A stretch of DNA of 64,000 nt, from NCBI GenBank assembly GCA_050516505.1, contig CP191518.1, positions 2,480,001 to 2,544,000 of the forward strand. Reading direction: 5' to 3'. Under the pieces are notes generated by a model that did not search any database, had not been told where the DNA came from, and worked only from the letters and a program-made list of their open reading frames with translations. Shown in pieces: positions 7,186 to 17,043 of this stretch. Made by a program: the position numbers and the translations under genes. How positions within the stretch are numbered: position 1 is the stretch's first letter; every line of letters begins with the position of its first letter. Origin of the DNA: Scandinavium ludwigii_A. Its GTDB lineage: Bacteria > Pseudomonadota > Gammaproteobacteria > Enterobacterales > Enterobacteriaceae.

Positions 7186-8645
7186 AAAGTTTTATCACTT
7201 ACGCTAAAAACCACGGCTATCTTGCCGCAATAGTTTTATCAATAATCTATATACTGCCACTTTTAGTAGCTAACTTTTATTATATTGACGATGTATCCAG
7301 GAGCGTTGGTGGCTATGCAAGATGGTTGGATAATGGCAGGCCATTAGCTGAATGGATTATCCTAACAATGGGGTTTGGTGGGGTTATAGATATAGCTCCG
7401 GCACCACTAATCCTGTGTGCAGTAGCAATGATTACCGCAGGTTTTTATTTATCCAAAAAAATTGGAGTTAATAGAAAAACCTCAGCCATTCTTATTTCAT
7501 TATCTATTTTATGCAGTCCCTTCTATATACAAAACCTATCGTACAGATACGATGCATTTACAATGGGGCTTTCAGTTTCAAGTGCCATAGTTGCAGCTTC
7601 AATGCTTCTTGAAGACTTGTCAAAGAAAAAGATAGTACTGTCGGTGATGCTGATAACTGCTATGCTTAGCCTGTATCAAGCATCAGTTAATGCATATATA
7701 GGTATTGTTTGCTTTTGTTCGATAATTAATCTTAATAAGTCTGGTATTAAGGCTTTCATCTCATACGTCGCTATTTCAGTCGCAGCGTTATTTTTAGGGA
7801 TGATTTTATATAAATTTCTTGTTGCTGAAGTTTTCGTTTCTGGTGGGTATAGCGTTTCCCATAGCGAAACTGTTAATATAAGCACAAGCTCACTACCAAT
7901 AATTTATAAAAATATAGACACCTTCTTAAATGTTTTTAGATCAACATTTAATGGCTGGTTTGGAACGGTATTTTTGCTTTCTTTTATCCTCGCAGCCATG
8001 TCGGCAACCGTCAATTCGATACTAAATGCAAAATCAAAGACCACAGTTATTGTCAACATATTTTTCGTTACTTGCTCGCTAGCAACGTTGATTTTTTCAA
8101 TAATAGGAATGATGTTTATACTCAGCCACCCCGTATTTTACCCTCGAGTATTTATAGGGTTTATTGCTGTGATGGTATTTATAATCTACAATACATCCAC
8201 AGCCCTTAACGGCAGACTCGTAATTATTCCTGCATTGGTCATTGCATGCTCATTTCTTCAAATGTATTCCTATGGTAATGCACTAAGTGCACAAAAACAA
8301 AAAGAAGATTTCATCTTCTCAATGATGGCTCAGGATATTGTAAAGCACAATGGGGGTATAAACAAAATTAGGTTCAATGGAACGGTTACAATGCCTCCTA
8401 CTGCAGAATTAATTGCAAATAGATTTGGCATAATGAAACATATTATACCAACCTACATTCGTCCAGACTGGATGTTTGGAGCTTTTTATCTCGGAAGGCT
8501 AGGTGTTAATGTTATTTATGACTCTAACATTGACATACATAAAACCATAATTGATGAATGCAAAAATAAAGTATCATCTAATGCATTTTACACTGCCATG
8601 GTGAAAGATAGAACAATGCTATTTGACTTTAATAAGTGTAAGTAG
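7182..8645 (+). CDS. GtrC-type serotype-specific glucosyltransferase
   Basis: A 487-residue integral membrane protein with about ten hydrophobic segments and a soluble C-terminal part. Third gene of the gtr operon, so by position it is the variable enzyme that transfers glucose from the lipid carrier to a particular O-antigen sugar. An early periplasmic-loop YIDDVSRS with acidic residues resembles catalytic loops of GtrC/GT-C enzymes. The gene is markedly richer in A+T than gtrAB and the host flanks, a sign of separate acquisition. The exact sugar linkage cannot be read from sequence. Confidence 0.82.
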   Translation: MKSFITYAKNHGYLAAIVLSIIYILPLLVANFYYIDDVSRSVGGYARWLDNGRPLAEWIILTMGFGGVIDIAPAPLILCAVAMITAGFYLSKKIGVNRKTSAILISLSILCSPFYIQNLSYRYDAFTMGLSVSSAIVAASMLLEDLSKKKIVLSVMLITAMLSLYQASVNAYIGIVCFCSIINLNKSGIKAFISYVAISVAALFLGMILYKFLVAEVFVSGGYSVSHSETVNISTSSLPIIYKNIDTFLNVFRSTFNGWFGTVFLLSFILAAMSATVNSILNAKSKTTVIVNIFFVTCSLATLIFSIIGMMFILSHPVFYPRVFIGFIAVMVFIIYNTSTALNGRLVIIPALVIACSFLQMYSYGNALSAQKQKEDFIFSMMAQDIVKHNGGINKIRFNGTVTMPPTAELIANRFGIMKHIIPTYIRPDWMFGAFYLGRLGVNVIYDSNIDIHKTIIDECKNKVSSNAFYTAMVKDRTMLFDFNKCK

Positions 8646-8656
8646 AGTTATAATAA

Positions 8657-8680
8657 GGTTGGTGGAATCCACCAACCTTT
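8657..8680. terminator. Terminator shared by gtr operon and tailspike gene
   Basis: Nine-pair perfect stem GGTTGGTGG/CCACCAACC with loop AAT between convergent genes; TTT follows on the plus strand and TTATTATAA on the minus strand. Confidence 0.75.
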
Positions 8681-8686
8681 ACAACA

Positions 8687-10603
8687 TCAACAAGGCAATA
8701 CTATATCAATTCCAATAGTTGATGAGCTTAAGGTAACAAGAGTTCCTGATGCAGTATAGATACTGCACACTAATGATTTGCTTGTTCGGTTAGCAAATAC
8801 GTGCGGACCACCAATTCTACTACCTCGAGTGATGGCGTTATCAAGCGCCTGCGTTGTTACATGAGGTTTGAAAACCACGGTAATTTCGCCAGTTCCTGTC
8901 ACACTAGCTGAAGCCATAAGAGAATTAGGATCTGTGCTAGTGATCGTTCCGTTGGTAGATACCAGTGAAAGTTTTCTCGAAAAATCTACTGTCAGATTGG
9001 TAACATTATCTAGACCTGAGAATGCACTTGGTCTATTGGGATACGATAATTGGCTTACGCTTATATCCTGGCTCATGCCTTCAAATCGAATGAGTGCGAA
9101 TGCCGTGCCATCACCAGTACCAGGAAGCCCAATAATATTGGATATATTATAATCCCGGCAACTGTCTATCACTATTGGGTAACAATCCGGTGGGGTAGAA
9201 ACAAAAGCTCCAACAATGTTACCTTGTCGAACGTTCGATAAGTTCAACCCCATAGGCCTACGTGCGCCATCTACAACACCGCTTGCTCGCCTTAATGAAA
9301 TTTGCACATTAGATATCGATAGTCCAACTATTGGGTTGTTCCCGGTGGTAAATGTTGTCGCTATTCCAGTGCATGGATCGTCTGGGGATGTCTTAGTTAT
9401 ATCAATAATTTGAGTATTGCTTATACTTATACGCTGCGGAGTTCCTAACTGGTTTAGTATATTTATTCCTTGCCCACCGCCGCGTAGTTGGCAATCATCA
9501 ATGACCAATCCGTCCACAATACGGACATTTATCATCGGCATATTACGAGCACCATCTACGCCGCCTGAATTTGCACCTGAATGATCGGCACGATAGCCTA
9601 TGACTCTGATGTCTTTATTTGGACGTAAAGATGGTTCATTGGATATGTAAATTGCATGCCTGTCATTTCTCAGGCCTTTGCTAGAACCGCCAAGAATAAA
9701 TATGTCTTCAGCGCCTTCCGTTAGGATTCCGTATCCACCGGCATTAAGTGCTGGATGATAAACCATCCCCTCCGACTGTGAGTTGAATATTACAGATCCA
9801 ATAGCTTTTCTGAGGTGAATACCCATGGTTGCCATTTTGAATTTGCTGTTCAGAATGGCAGAACCTTTAATGTCTTCAGCAACTCTAAGTAGATACGTTG
9901 CAGAAGTATCCTCGGGAGAAACATCTCCTGCACCTGTTAAAGTTAGACCACTGACAGATTGATTGTCAGCGCCAAGATTCAAGGCTACAGAAGATTTCGT
10001 TCCAACAATTTCCCCTCCATTTCTTCCGGTAATTGAAACTCCAGATTGAGAGATATCTAAATGATTCAGTTGAGTATCAATCTCAACATCACTACCTGCT
10101 GCCAGCAGAGTACTGATGTCCTGACCTGACGTCCTGATATCGATAACATCCAGATCCTGCTGGAGAGTGCCGCGGTGGTTGGTGCCGATCATTTGCGAGC
10201 CAGTATCTGCAGCAAGCATTGTCCTAAGAAGTGAATCACCAATGCTTAACCATGCCCCAGGACCAATCCCTCCAGTACTATCCGGTGTCGATCCTGCCGC
10301 CACTGTCTTCGGTAAATCCCCTGTCCATTTGTAATACTCGCCGTTACTTTCCCATAACAGAGCCTGATTGGGATTTGTCAGCGTCGCACCATCCTCAAAG
10401 GAACTGATGGTGACATAACCGAAGTTAGACATTGCCTCGAAAGCCAACTGCTTAATGCCCTCGATGGTGTAATGTTCCCCCCCGAATCGGTCGATGTATT
10501 TCAGAGCTAATGAGGTAACGAACTCATCAATTTTTCCGGCGTTAAATTTCAGGTCTTGAGGTAATTCAGATGCGACAGGTGTCTGACTTGGAGTGGTAGC
10601 CAT
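8687..10603 (-). CDS. Tailspike protein with beta-helix receptor-binding domain
   Basis: A 638-residue protein. Residues 1-130 (KIDEFVTSLALKYIDRFGG, YTIEGIKQLAFEAM, WESNGEYYKWTGDLP) match the particle-binding head shared by many enterobacterial phage tailspikes and fibres. From about 160 on, repeated short strands (DNQSVSGLTLTG, RISISNTQIIDI, GLSISNVQISL) indicate a right-handed parallel beta-helix, the fold of O-antigen-binding or depolymerising spikes. It is last in the tail operon, after a terminator, and converges with gtrABC, so receptor recognition and receptor alteration sit together. Whether it cleaves O-antigen is not visible. Confidence 0.87.
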   Translation of the reverse strand: MATTPSQTPVASELPQDLKFNAGKIDEFVTSLALKYIDRFGGEHYTIEGIKQLAFEAMSNFGYVTISSFEDGATLTNPNQALLWESNGEYYKWTGDLPKTVAAGSTPDSTGGIGPGAWLSIGDSLLRTMLAADTGSQMIGTNHRGTLQQDLDVIDIRTSGQDISTLLAAGSDVEIDTQLNHLDISQSGVSITGRNGGEIVGTKSSVALNLGADNQSVSGLTLTGAGDVSPEDTSATYLLRVAEDIKGSAILNSKFKMATMGIHLRKAIGSVIFNSQSEGMVYHPALNAGGYGILTEGAEDIFILGGSSKGLRNDRHAIYISNEPSLRPNKDIRVIGYRADHSGANSGGVDGARNMPMINVRIVDGLVIDDCQLRGGGQGINILNQLGTPQRISISNTQIIDITKTSPDDPCTGIATTFTTGNNPIVGLSISNVQISLRRASGVVDGARRPMGLNLSNVRQGNIVGAFVSTPPDCYPIVIDSCRDYNISNIIGLPGTGDGTAFALIRFEGMSQDISVSQLSYPNRPSAFSGLDNVTNLTVDFSRKLSLVSTNGTITSTDPNSLMASASVTGTGEITVVFKPHVTTQALDNAITRGSRIGGPHVFANRTSKSLVCSIYTASGTLVTLSSSTIGIDIVLPC

Positions 10604-10614
10604 AATTTTTCCAT

Positions 10615-10640
10615 AAAAAAACCCGGCACATTGGCCGGGT
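10615..10640 (-). terminator. Terminator between tail-tip and tailspike genes
   Basis: ACCCGGC/GCCGGGT stem followed by seven T on the minus strand, in the 60 bp between the two genes. The tailspike therefore needs its own promoter or antiterminated late transcription. Confidence 0.8.
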
Positions 10641-10663
10641 CAGGAGTTGAGGTGAAGGTTCAA

Positions 10664-13153
10664 TTAGGGGTAAATCAGGTCGCTATATTCTTCCAGCGTC
10701 AGCGCGGTAGTCCCATCACCGTTAGGTTGCTTGGCAGTGATTGTCCACTGCGTTGCATCCAGTTCCGTTGAGGTTGCGATGACATAGCGTGACGGCGATT
10801 GCACGTCGAAGCCGTCATAGATGTTCAGATTTATGTTGGGGACTGCAGCTGTGAACCCGAACGCTGTGTCGCTGCGCTGGGTCGCTGGATAGCGTGCTGT
10901 TGGGTTCCCGAGTGAGTCAGTAACCACCACGAACATGCTGCCGGAGAAATTGATCCGCTCACTGGTATCGAAGTTATTCCCGTTTCGCGCGGTGATATAT
11001 CCCGCTTGCTGGTTGGTGTCGTATGTATCCGGCACCTGGACCATCTGGCCGACGTTCACCCATTCACCATCTGCCAGCGCCGTGATGGACATTGTCATTC
11101 GTGAATAAATGAGCCGCTTACACTCCCTGAGCGCCCTTTCATCAGCCTGAAATGTGTCGCGGATATACATCATCTCGAACTTCTTCGCCTTCGTCGGCGC
11201 GCCGGAAGTGATGGCTCCATTAGCGATTCGGTAGCGAATGAAATCTTGTTTATTCGTTGTCGGGTTTCGATACTGCAGTTCGACTCCGTCAAACCCACCC
11301 GGCAACGTCATGTCGTAGCTGAGTGAGTAGCCCGTATCGACAGTATTGCTACGGTTGAAGACGGTCACTGGCGTGGCTTGTTTCTTGTCTCTGGTGAACG
11401 ACAACACCCCTGCATCCCAGAAAATACTCACGCTGGCCGCATCACAAATCATCTGCATGCGGGCACCGAGGGCCACATCCTCATCATCGAAGGTGTAATC
11501 GAAATTTCCCAGCCGAGAATCGATAGCGTCGATCTCCGCCTGAATCTGGTACAGGCCGTAGATATCAATGGTGTCTTCTGGCTGTCTGCCGCGAATGAGC
11601 CAGTTGTGCAGCGCAGCATCAGCAAACTTTCTGGAATATCGCTCGGTGTAATCAACCGTCTGTGTCGACATGTTGTAGCTGATAACGTGGCGACCAATCA
11701 GCGCGTTGTATTTCCTCTCGCGAGAGCTGGTTGCCTCTTTAGTCTGACGAACTGTGACGCGAACGATGGTGTCGTCCGGGTAAGTCACATTAGCCCTGAC
11801 GTTAACGGCATGGATTGCTTCAATTTTAAGCCGGCTGTTGTCTGAACTGTTATCCGTGCGCTGGAATGAAATGGCATACCGCCCATACCCACCTGAAGGC
11901 GTGAGTTTGTCCGTCCGATAGAAAACTTCACTCGATGAGTCGTGCGGCGTTGTCTGGCGATATGTAAACGACTGCGTCGTTCCCGGAACCTGGTTATTGT
12001 CCTGATCCACTTTCCAGATAGTCACTTTCCAGTTCGTTTCGCTTTTCGGCCCCAGCGGAGATTGCGTATGTATCCAGAGATATGTGGATTCGACTGGTGA
12101 GAAAAAGGGACCAACAATCAACGCGCCGTTATCGTTCAAAATGAACTTAGTCGTGTTAATTGTCGCCGTCGATATATCTATACCGGCCGGGCCAGTCAGA
12201 TTGCTGAACGTGAAGTTGTAATAGATGACAGGGTTTATCACTGCACCATCGTTCGTCGTGCTTACCGCCGTCTGGTTGCCAGAGACAAGAATATCTTCGG
12301 TCTTTGTCCCGCCCGGAACGGGGTACGTGATGTTTATTGTGAACGTGACGGGGTGCGGCAAGGCCAGGCCCATGAAATAGTCAAATGCATCCTGTTTGAC
12401 TATTTTCATCGCAATCTGACCGCCAGCATATTGCCCACTTACGACTGTTGTCGCGGTCGCTGTCTCTATTGGAAAATCATCAGACTCGTTACTGCCAGGC
12501 ACTTCCTGACCGTCGATGTCGTCAAACTGGTAACCCTCGTTGATCTGCCCAATCAATTCGCCTGGCTGGTAAATATGGTAGGAGGCCCCGGCCATCGAGC
12601 CCAGGTTCGACTCAGAGTAACGGATGGACGAAACATCATAAGTTCCCAGGCCGAAATCCATATATTCAGTCAGGTACTTAAGGTTGTCGGTGTACTCAAA
12701 AAGCGATTCCTGAATCAGGTCAGGAAAAGATCGCACCAGGCCGTAAGTGTCCGGGCGAGCCTCACCATTTCGGGCAATGTTTGTCTGGCCTTTAACACTA
12801 TTATTCGGTGATGTTTTCGAGCTGGCGCCTGATGCATTCGGCTGCGCTACCAATTTCGACATCACTTTGCCAATGAACTTGATATCTTGTTTATAGGTGA
12901 ACATCCCAAGAACAAGAGCACTGCCCTTCATGAACCCACCGCCTTTCGGCTGATCGAAGATGGCAATCCGGTCTGACTCTTTCAGCACAAACCCGACATC
13001 GTCGTTATCGGTTAACTCACGTCCGTTAAGGTTAATGCGCAAGTCTGCATGCAGGTTTTGGGTATCAAGCCACTCGCAGAACACCGCCCCGGCCGGTGCA
13101 ACTACCCTTTCCTTCGGTAACCCCGGCACTCGCTGAATTTCGATTATCGGCAT
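10664..13153 (-). CDS. TipJ/J-like tail tip (host specificity) protein
   Basis: About 829 residues from ATG 13153 (MPIIEIQRVPGLPKERVV); the frame opens at 13222 and the extra 23 residues cannot be excluded. Central phrases such as GEARPDTYGLVRSFPDLIQ and MQMICDAASVSIFWDAG followed by LSFTRD resemble central tail-tip proteins of siphoviruses that form the baseplate hub. It lies between the NlpC/P60 gene and the tailspike, the place of lambda J. Its 5' end overlaps the preceding gene by 89 bases in another frame. Confidence 0.85.
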   Translation of the reverse strand: MPIIEIQRVPGLPKERVVAPAGAVFCEWLDTQNLHADLRINLNGRELTDNDDVGFVLKESDRIAIFDQPKGGGFMKGSALVLGMFTYKQDIKFIGKVMSKLVAQPNASGASSKTSPNNSVKGQTNIARNGEARPDTYGLVRSFPDLIQESLFEYTDNLKYLTEYMDFGLGTYDVSSIRYSESNLGSMAGASYHIYQPGELIGQINEGYQFDDIDGQEVPGSNESDDFPIETATATTVVSGQYAGGQIAMKIVKQDAFDYFMGLALPHPVTFTINITYPVPGGTKTEDILVSGNQTAVSTTNDGAVINPVIYYNFTFSNLTGPAGIDISTATINTTKFILNDNGALIVGPFFSPVESTYLWIHTQSPLGPKSETNWKVTIWKVDQDNNQVPGTTQSFTYRQTTPHDSSSEVFYRTDKLTPSGGYGRYAISFQRTDNSSDNSRLKIEAIHAVNVRANVTYPDDTIVRVTVRQTKEATSSRERKYNALIGRHVISYNMSTQTVDYTERYSRKFADAALHNWLIRGRQPEDTIDIYGLYQIQAEIDAIDSRLGNFDYTFDDEDVALGARMQMICDAASVSIFWDAGVLSFTRDKKQATPVTVFNRSNTVDTGYSLSYDMTLPGGFDGVELQYRNPTTNKQDFIRYRIANGAITSGAPTKAKKFEMMYIRDTFQADERALRECKRLIYSRMTMSITALADGEWVNVGQMVQVPDTYDTNQQAGYITARNGNNFDTSERINFSGSMFVVVTDSLGNPTARYPATQRSDTAFGFTAAVPNINLNIYDGFDVQSPSRYVIATSTELDATQWTITAKQPNGDGTTALTLEEYSDLIYP

Positions 13154-13532
13154 AGGAATAAAACTCAACCTTTGTGTAAAGTCTTTGAATGGTTCTGACC
13201 GGATCAGCCCGAACATGCCCACCTTCGCAGCGACTGTGAAATGCCATGCCGTTGATTATTAAACCGACATGAACCGGCTGCTGTCCGTACCAGGCAACGA
13301 ATATCCCGTCTTCGTGGAAAATCTCAGTCCGGCTCCAGTAGACAACCTCACCTTCAAAGCACGTCCTGAACTCATTCCCGGCTTCGTAATCCGGTGAATG
13401 GTGAAGCTCTATGCCCAGGACATGCCGGTAGTACAGGACCACCAGGCCCCAGCAATCCAGGGATTCGAACGTGCAGGCGCGGTTAGCCCACGGTAGGCCA
13501 GTAACCCTGTCGATGAATTCCTGTTTATGCAT
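13065..13532 (-). CDS. NlpC/P60 tail assembly peptidase
   Basis: 155 residues with the NlpC/P60 signature: catalytic Cys27 in LDCWGLV, His88 in VHVGLI and a third polar residue near His99. Such tail-tip enzymes (lambda K-like) hydrolyse peptidoglycan cross-links or process tail parts during DNA entry. The start overlaps the DUF1833-type gene by eight bases; the last 29 codons overlap the start of the TipJ-like gene. Confidence 0.87.
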   Translation of the reverse strand: MHKQEFIDRVTGLPWANRACTFESLDCWGLVVLYYRHVLGIELHHSPDYEAGNEFRTCFEGEVVYWSRTEIFHEDGIFVAWYGQQPVHVGLIINGMAFHSRCEGGHVRADPVRTIQRLYTKVEFYSYADNRNSASAGVTEGKGSCTGRGGVLRVA

Positions 13533-13995
13533 TTTTGAGGCCCGGGAATAACTCTGGTGTATAGAGAGGGCTGACGTTGTTGTTGAGCGGATTTTTCAGC
13601 GTGAGCTCGCAAGTGACGTCGTTCTGGTCCATAGAAGTATCATTTGCGTACAGCGTCCACGGCTTAAGCGGGGTGTTCGTATCCGCCGAATCAAAACGCT
13701 GATACGTCACGGCGATCGGCGTAATGCGGGCGAAAGCTTTCCATTGCTTCAGCGCCTGCTTGAAATCCATCGCCAGGCGCCCGAACTTAACCGACGCGCC
13801 GATCACCGGCGTGTTACTTTGCTGGCTTTCGACCACTTCCATTCTACAAGGCTGATATTCCAGGCCAGCGAACGTCTTGGGGAAAATCTGGTTTGCCACC
13901 AGAGGTATTCCCCCGAAAACGTCATTGCTGAAGGTGATGGTTTCGTACAGCACCCTGTTCGGGCGCTGACTTTGATATTCTCGCAACGTAGGCAT
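13525..13995 (-). CDS. DUF1833-type minor tail protein
   Basis: 156 residues resembling the DUF1833 phage family (LYETITFSND, PCRMEVVESQQ, VTCELTLKNPL). Homologues sit immediately before the NlpC/P60 gene in siphovirus tail operons and occupy the place of lambda L. It shares one base with the upstream gene and overlaps the next by eight. Biochemical function is unknown. Confidence 0.78.
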   Translation of the reverse strand: MPTLREYQSQRPNRVLYETITFSNDVFGGIPLVANQIFPKTFAGLEYQPCRMEVVESQQSNTPVIGASVKFGRLAMDFKQALKQWKAFARITPIAVTYQRFDSADTNTPLKPWTLYANDTSMDQNDVTCELTLKNPLNNNVSPLYTPELFPGLKNA

Positions 13996-14492
13996 CAGGG
14001 AACCCTCGGGATTGATTCTGGATCGCGGTCATCCGGGTAGCCAGTCACGATAATGTCCAGCCAGCTTGCCCATGGTGGTGGCAGCTCAATGACTGTGTCG
14101 TCGAAGTCATCGTCGGAGTTCAGTAGCTTCCGGGTGACAACATCGCCGGTCCACGTAAACACGCCGCCAGCTTGCGCCCATGTAGGATATGCAGTGAAGT
14201 GCAGCACCTGCACCTCTGGCTCACCGTATGCACCAGACCCAATACCAACAGGCATGGTGAACCACTGATTACCATTATCGAGATAGTTCGGGCTACGCAC
14301 CCACTGCATGAAAGCCCGGTGTTCTGCCAGCGTGAAGATCCACGTCAACGAGAACCCGGTTTTCAGGTCATCGGTCAGTTTCTGGAATATCGGCGCGCCG
14401 ACCTGTGGCTGATCGGTTCTGAACCCGGTATCGGGCTTCGGTGTTTTCGACTTCTGCGCCAAAGGAAGCCAGTCAGGGTAAGAGATTGGCAT
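13995..14492 (-). CDS. Minor tail protein, function unknown
   Basis: 165 residues, no named domain recognised. Located directly after the tape measure gene, where lambda carries its minor tail protein M. Aromatic-rich segments (FSLTWIFTLAEHRAFMQWV, GGVFTWTGDV) suggest a compact beta-rich structural protein. Start ATG at 14492, two bases downstream of the tape-measure stop. Confidence 0.7.
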   Translation of the reverse strand: MPISYPDWLPLAQKSKTPKPDTGFRTDQPQVGAPIFQKLTDDLKTGFSLTWIFTLAEHRAFMQWVRSPNYLDNGNQWFTMPVGIGSGAYGEPEVQVLHFTAYPTWAQAGGVFTWTGDVVTRKLLNSDDDFDDTVIELPPPWASWLDIIVTGYPDDRDPESIPRVP

Positions 14493-14494
14493 AA

Positions 14495-17005
14495 TTACTC
14501 CGTTGCACGCGGTGTGGCGCTGGTATTGCGCGTGATGGACTGACGCATCGGTCCGCCCTGGTCCATATCCTGAATGAAGGCCTGAACCGTCAGCGTATTA
14601 CCGTCCTGAGACGCCTGCGCATCAAAACTGTGCTGACTGGAGGAGTAGTCGTTGAAAACGATATTCACCGCCATCTGCCCCCCGCCGCCTTGCATATCCT
14701 TGTTGCTGATTACCGACCCATTATCGCCGGGGATCATGTACTGGCTGCCGTTCGATGCCTGGTAGATTTCAGGCATGCCGCCCTCACCTACCTGGTACAT
14801 GCTGCCAGCGGACACCGGGCCGCCATTTTTGCGCTTCCCGGCCAACCCATTGGCCAGCGCCATGCCAGCAACCAGTGCGCCAATACCGATCACCGCCGCA
14901 CCACCGAACGAACCGATGGATGCAGCTGCGGCGGCTGGAAGCCAGGATGCTGTAGTCGTTGCGGCAGAGGCAGTGCTGGCGGCAGTGGTGGTTGCAATGC
15001 CCGCCACTGATGCAGATGTCGTGGCTGCGGTCGCACTGATTTGCGCGGCGCTGCCCGTGATGGCTGATTTGACCCACTCGACACCCATCTGGACGAAGCC
15101 GTTGATCAGGCTGTTCAGAGCATTGCTGGCGAGCGACTGCATGGCCTCCTGCGCCGACATGCTGCCGGTGATGATTCCGGTGAAAGCATTAGAGGCATTT
15201 CCGGCCAGCGATTCAAACCCGGCTGCCAGAGCTTCGTTGGCAGCACTCTGCTGCGACCACTCTGCCCACATCGCAGCAGTGCGTTGTTCACGATACCTGG
15301 CCTCGATGGAAGCACGTACAGCTTCCACCTCTTCTATTTTTTGCGGGTAAAGAACTGCGTACTGATTGAGCTGAGCCATTTGTGTCTGAAAGGTATTATC
15401 TATGCCCGCAACTGGCGAAGCGCCACCCTGCAGTTGCTTGAAATTCTGGCTTGCTTCCTTCCTCTTTTGCTCCTGATCCTTCGCAGCTTTTGTTGCCTCT
15501 GCAAGGTCGTACATTTTCCCTGCCAGTTTGCCAGCTTCAAGAGCTTGCTGCTCAGTGGCTGATGCGCCTAACTGCTGTTGCGCAGCAAGGACAGCCGCCT
15601 CTCTACCCATACCTTGCTGCTGTAAGGTTGCTATTTTGTATTTATCAGCCAACTGGTCGAGCTGGTTAATTACCTGCTGCTGCTCAGATGCTGATCTTTT
15701 GGCTGCTGCTTCTGATGTTGATGAAGCTCTCCTTTGCTCCGCCTCCCTGTCCTTTTCAGCCTTTTGCTCCTGCTGATAAGCTTCTATTTTGTCGTAGCTA
15801 GCATCAATAGCCTTGCGCTCTGCGTCGGTTGCTCCGAGCAGGCTTGCAACATATTTAGCCTTTTCCCTAGAGCTCATGCCTACAGTTGCAGCTTCGTTTT
15901 TAGCGGCTTCGACCAGCTTGTTAAGCTGCTCAGCATTACCTGACAGAGCTTTCTTTGATGCTTCCGTAGCGCCAGTCAAATTAGTTAAGGCGTCGTTCAA
16001 TACCTTCATGGCATCACCAGCGTTTAAAGCCGCCAGCGCATTACTGTTAACAAGGTTTGTGAGATCGTTAAGCTTTGGGTTTGCATAGTCTGTTTGCTCG
16101 CTGAGCGATGACAGTGCAACGGCTGCTGCCTGCATCTTTTCCGGCGTTGGCTCTTTATTCAGGTCGCGGAATACTTTTACCAGGCCTACGGCTTGCGTTT
16201 GAGTGATGCCAAACGTGTCAGCCATGTCAGTCGTGACATTGTTCAGAATGTTGACGCCAACAATGTTACCTTCGTATGAGCCGCCAAGTTCTTTCAGGGT
16301 GGATGCAACGTCGACGCCTTTGGCCTCTAACGTTGTAAGCTGACTCTGTGCCGCTTCCATGCTGTTGCGCCACGTCCCAAGGTCACTAACCTGATCGGTA
16401 ATGGCTGCACCTGCCGCGCTAATTGCCTTTTGTGCGTCAGTCATTGAGACTGCGATCTGAGCTTTTGCAGCATCCGAACTCACTGCAGCCAGGCGCTGAA
16501 TTTTGTCAGATAAGGCCGTTACTCCAGCGTCAGTCTGAACAACGGTATTCGACAGTGCTTTCTGGGCCGTTTCTAATTGTGCTGTCGCGTCTCTGGACTT
16601 AAAGAGAGACGGGAGTAAAGCACCGGCAATAGCACCACTTATTGCAATGATCGCACCGATGACAGCGCCCCCAGGGCCAAAAATAGATGCAATCTGGCTT
16701 CCTTGCTGGGCGAACACCAACATTGCGTTCTGCCCCATCTGGAGCTGCACCGCAACGTCCTGAATCTGATAACCAAGCTGTCCTGCCGCCGCCCGCATGC
16801 CCCCCATGCTTCTTGTGGCGGCGGTTACACCCTTAGCTGTCTCAGTGACCTGAGTGTCGAGTTTTCTGAATTGTTTAATGCTGGCGTCGAGTGATGAATT
16901 AATCTCGTCCAGCACCCGGTTCCCTGTGCTTGCGCCCCTTACAAGCCCAGCGGTATCCATATCCACTTCATAGACGATAGTGCCAACTGTCTGTTCGCCA
17001 GCCAT
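14495..17005 (-). CDS. Tail tape measure protein
   Basis: 836 residues. Long helical stretches rich in Ala and Gln, a hydrophobic segment at about 110-150 (GGAVIGAIIAISGAIAGALL) and another near 690-760 are typical of tape measure proteins, which set tail length and help eject DNA. The N-terminal GQLGYQIQDVAVQLQMGQNA followed by VFAQQGSQIASIFGPGG is a common siphovirus tape-measure motif. GGAG lies seven bases before the ATG. The length would predict a tail of roughly 125 nm if the usual 0.15 nm per residue applies. Confidence 0.9.
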   Translation of the reverse strand: MAGEQTVGTIVYEVDMDTAGLVRGASTGNRVLDEINSSLDASIKQFRKLDTQVTETAKGVTAATRSMGGMRAAAGQLGYQIQDVAVQLQMGQNAMLVFAQQGSQIASIFGPGGAVIGAIIAISGAIAGALLPSLFKSRDATAQLETAQKALSNTVVQTDAGVTALSDKIQRLAAVSSDAAKAQIAVSMTDAQKAISAAGAAITDQVSDLGTWRNSMEAAQSQLTTLEAKGVDVASTLKELGGSYEGNIVGVNILNNVTTDMADTFGITQTQAVGLVKVFRDLNKEPTPEKMQAAAVALSSLSEQTDYANPKLNDLTNLVNSNALAALNAGDAMKVLNDALTNLTGATEASKKALSGNAEQLNKLVEAAKNEAATVGMSSREKAKYVASLLGATDAERKAIDASYDKIEAYQQEQKAEKDREAEQRRASSTSEAAAKRSASEQQQVINQLDQLADKYKIATLQQQGMGREAAVLAAQQQLGASATEQQALEAGKLAGKMYDLAEATKAAKDQEQKRKEASQNFKQLQGGASPVAGIDNTFQTQMAQLNQYAVLYPQKIEEVEAVRASIEARYREQRTAAMWAEWSQQSAANEALAAGFESLAGNASNAFTGIITGSMSAQEAMQSLASNALNSLINGFVQMGVEWVKSAITGSAAQISATAATTSASVAGIATTTAASTASAATTTASWLPAAAAASIGSFGGAAVIGIGALVAGMALANGLAGKRKNGGPVSAGSMYQVGEGGMPEIYQASNGSQYMIPGDNGSVISNKDMQGGGGQMAVNIVFNDYSSSQHSFDAQASQDGNTLTVQAFIQDMDQGGPMRQSITRNTSATPRATE

Positions 17006-17043
17006 TCATTTTCTCCGGGCGTAATAAAACCAGCCGGAGCTGG

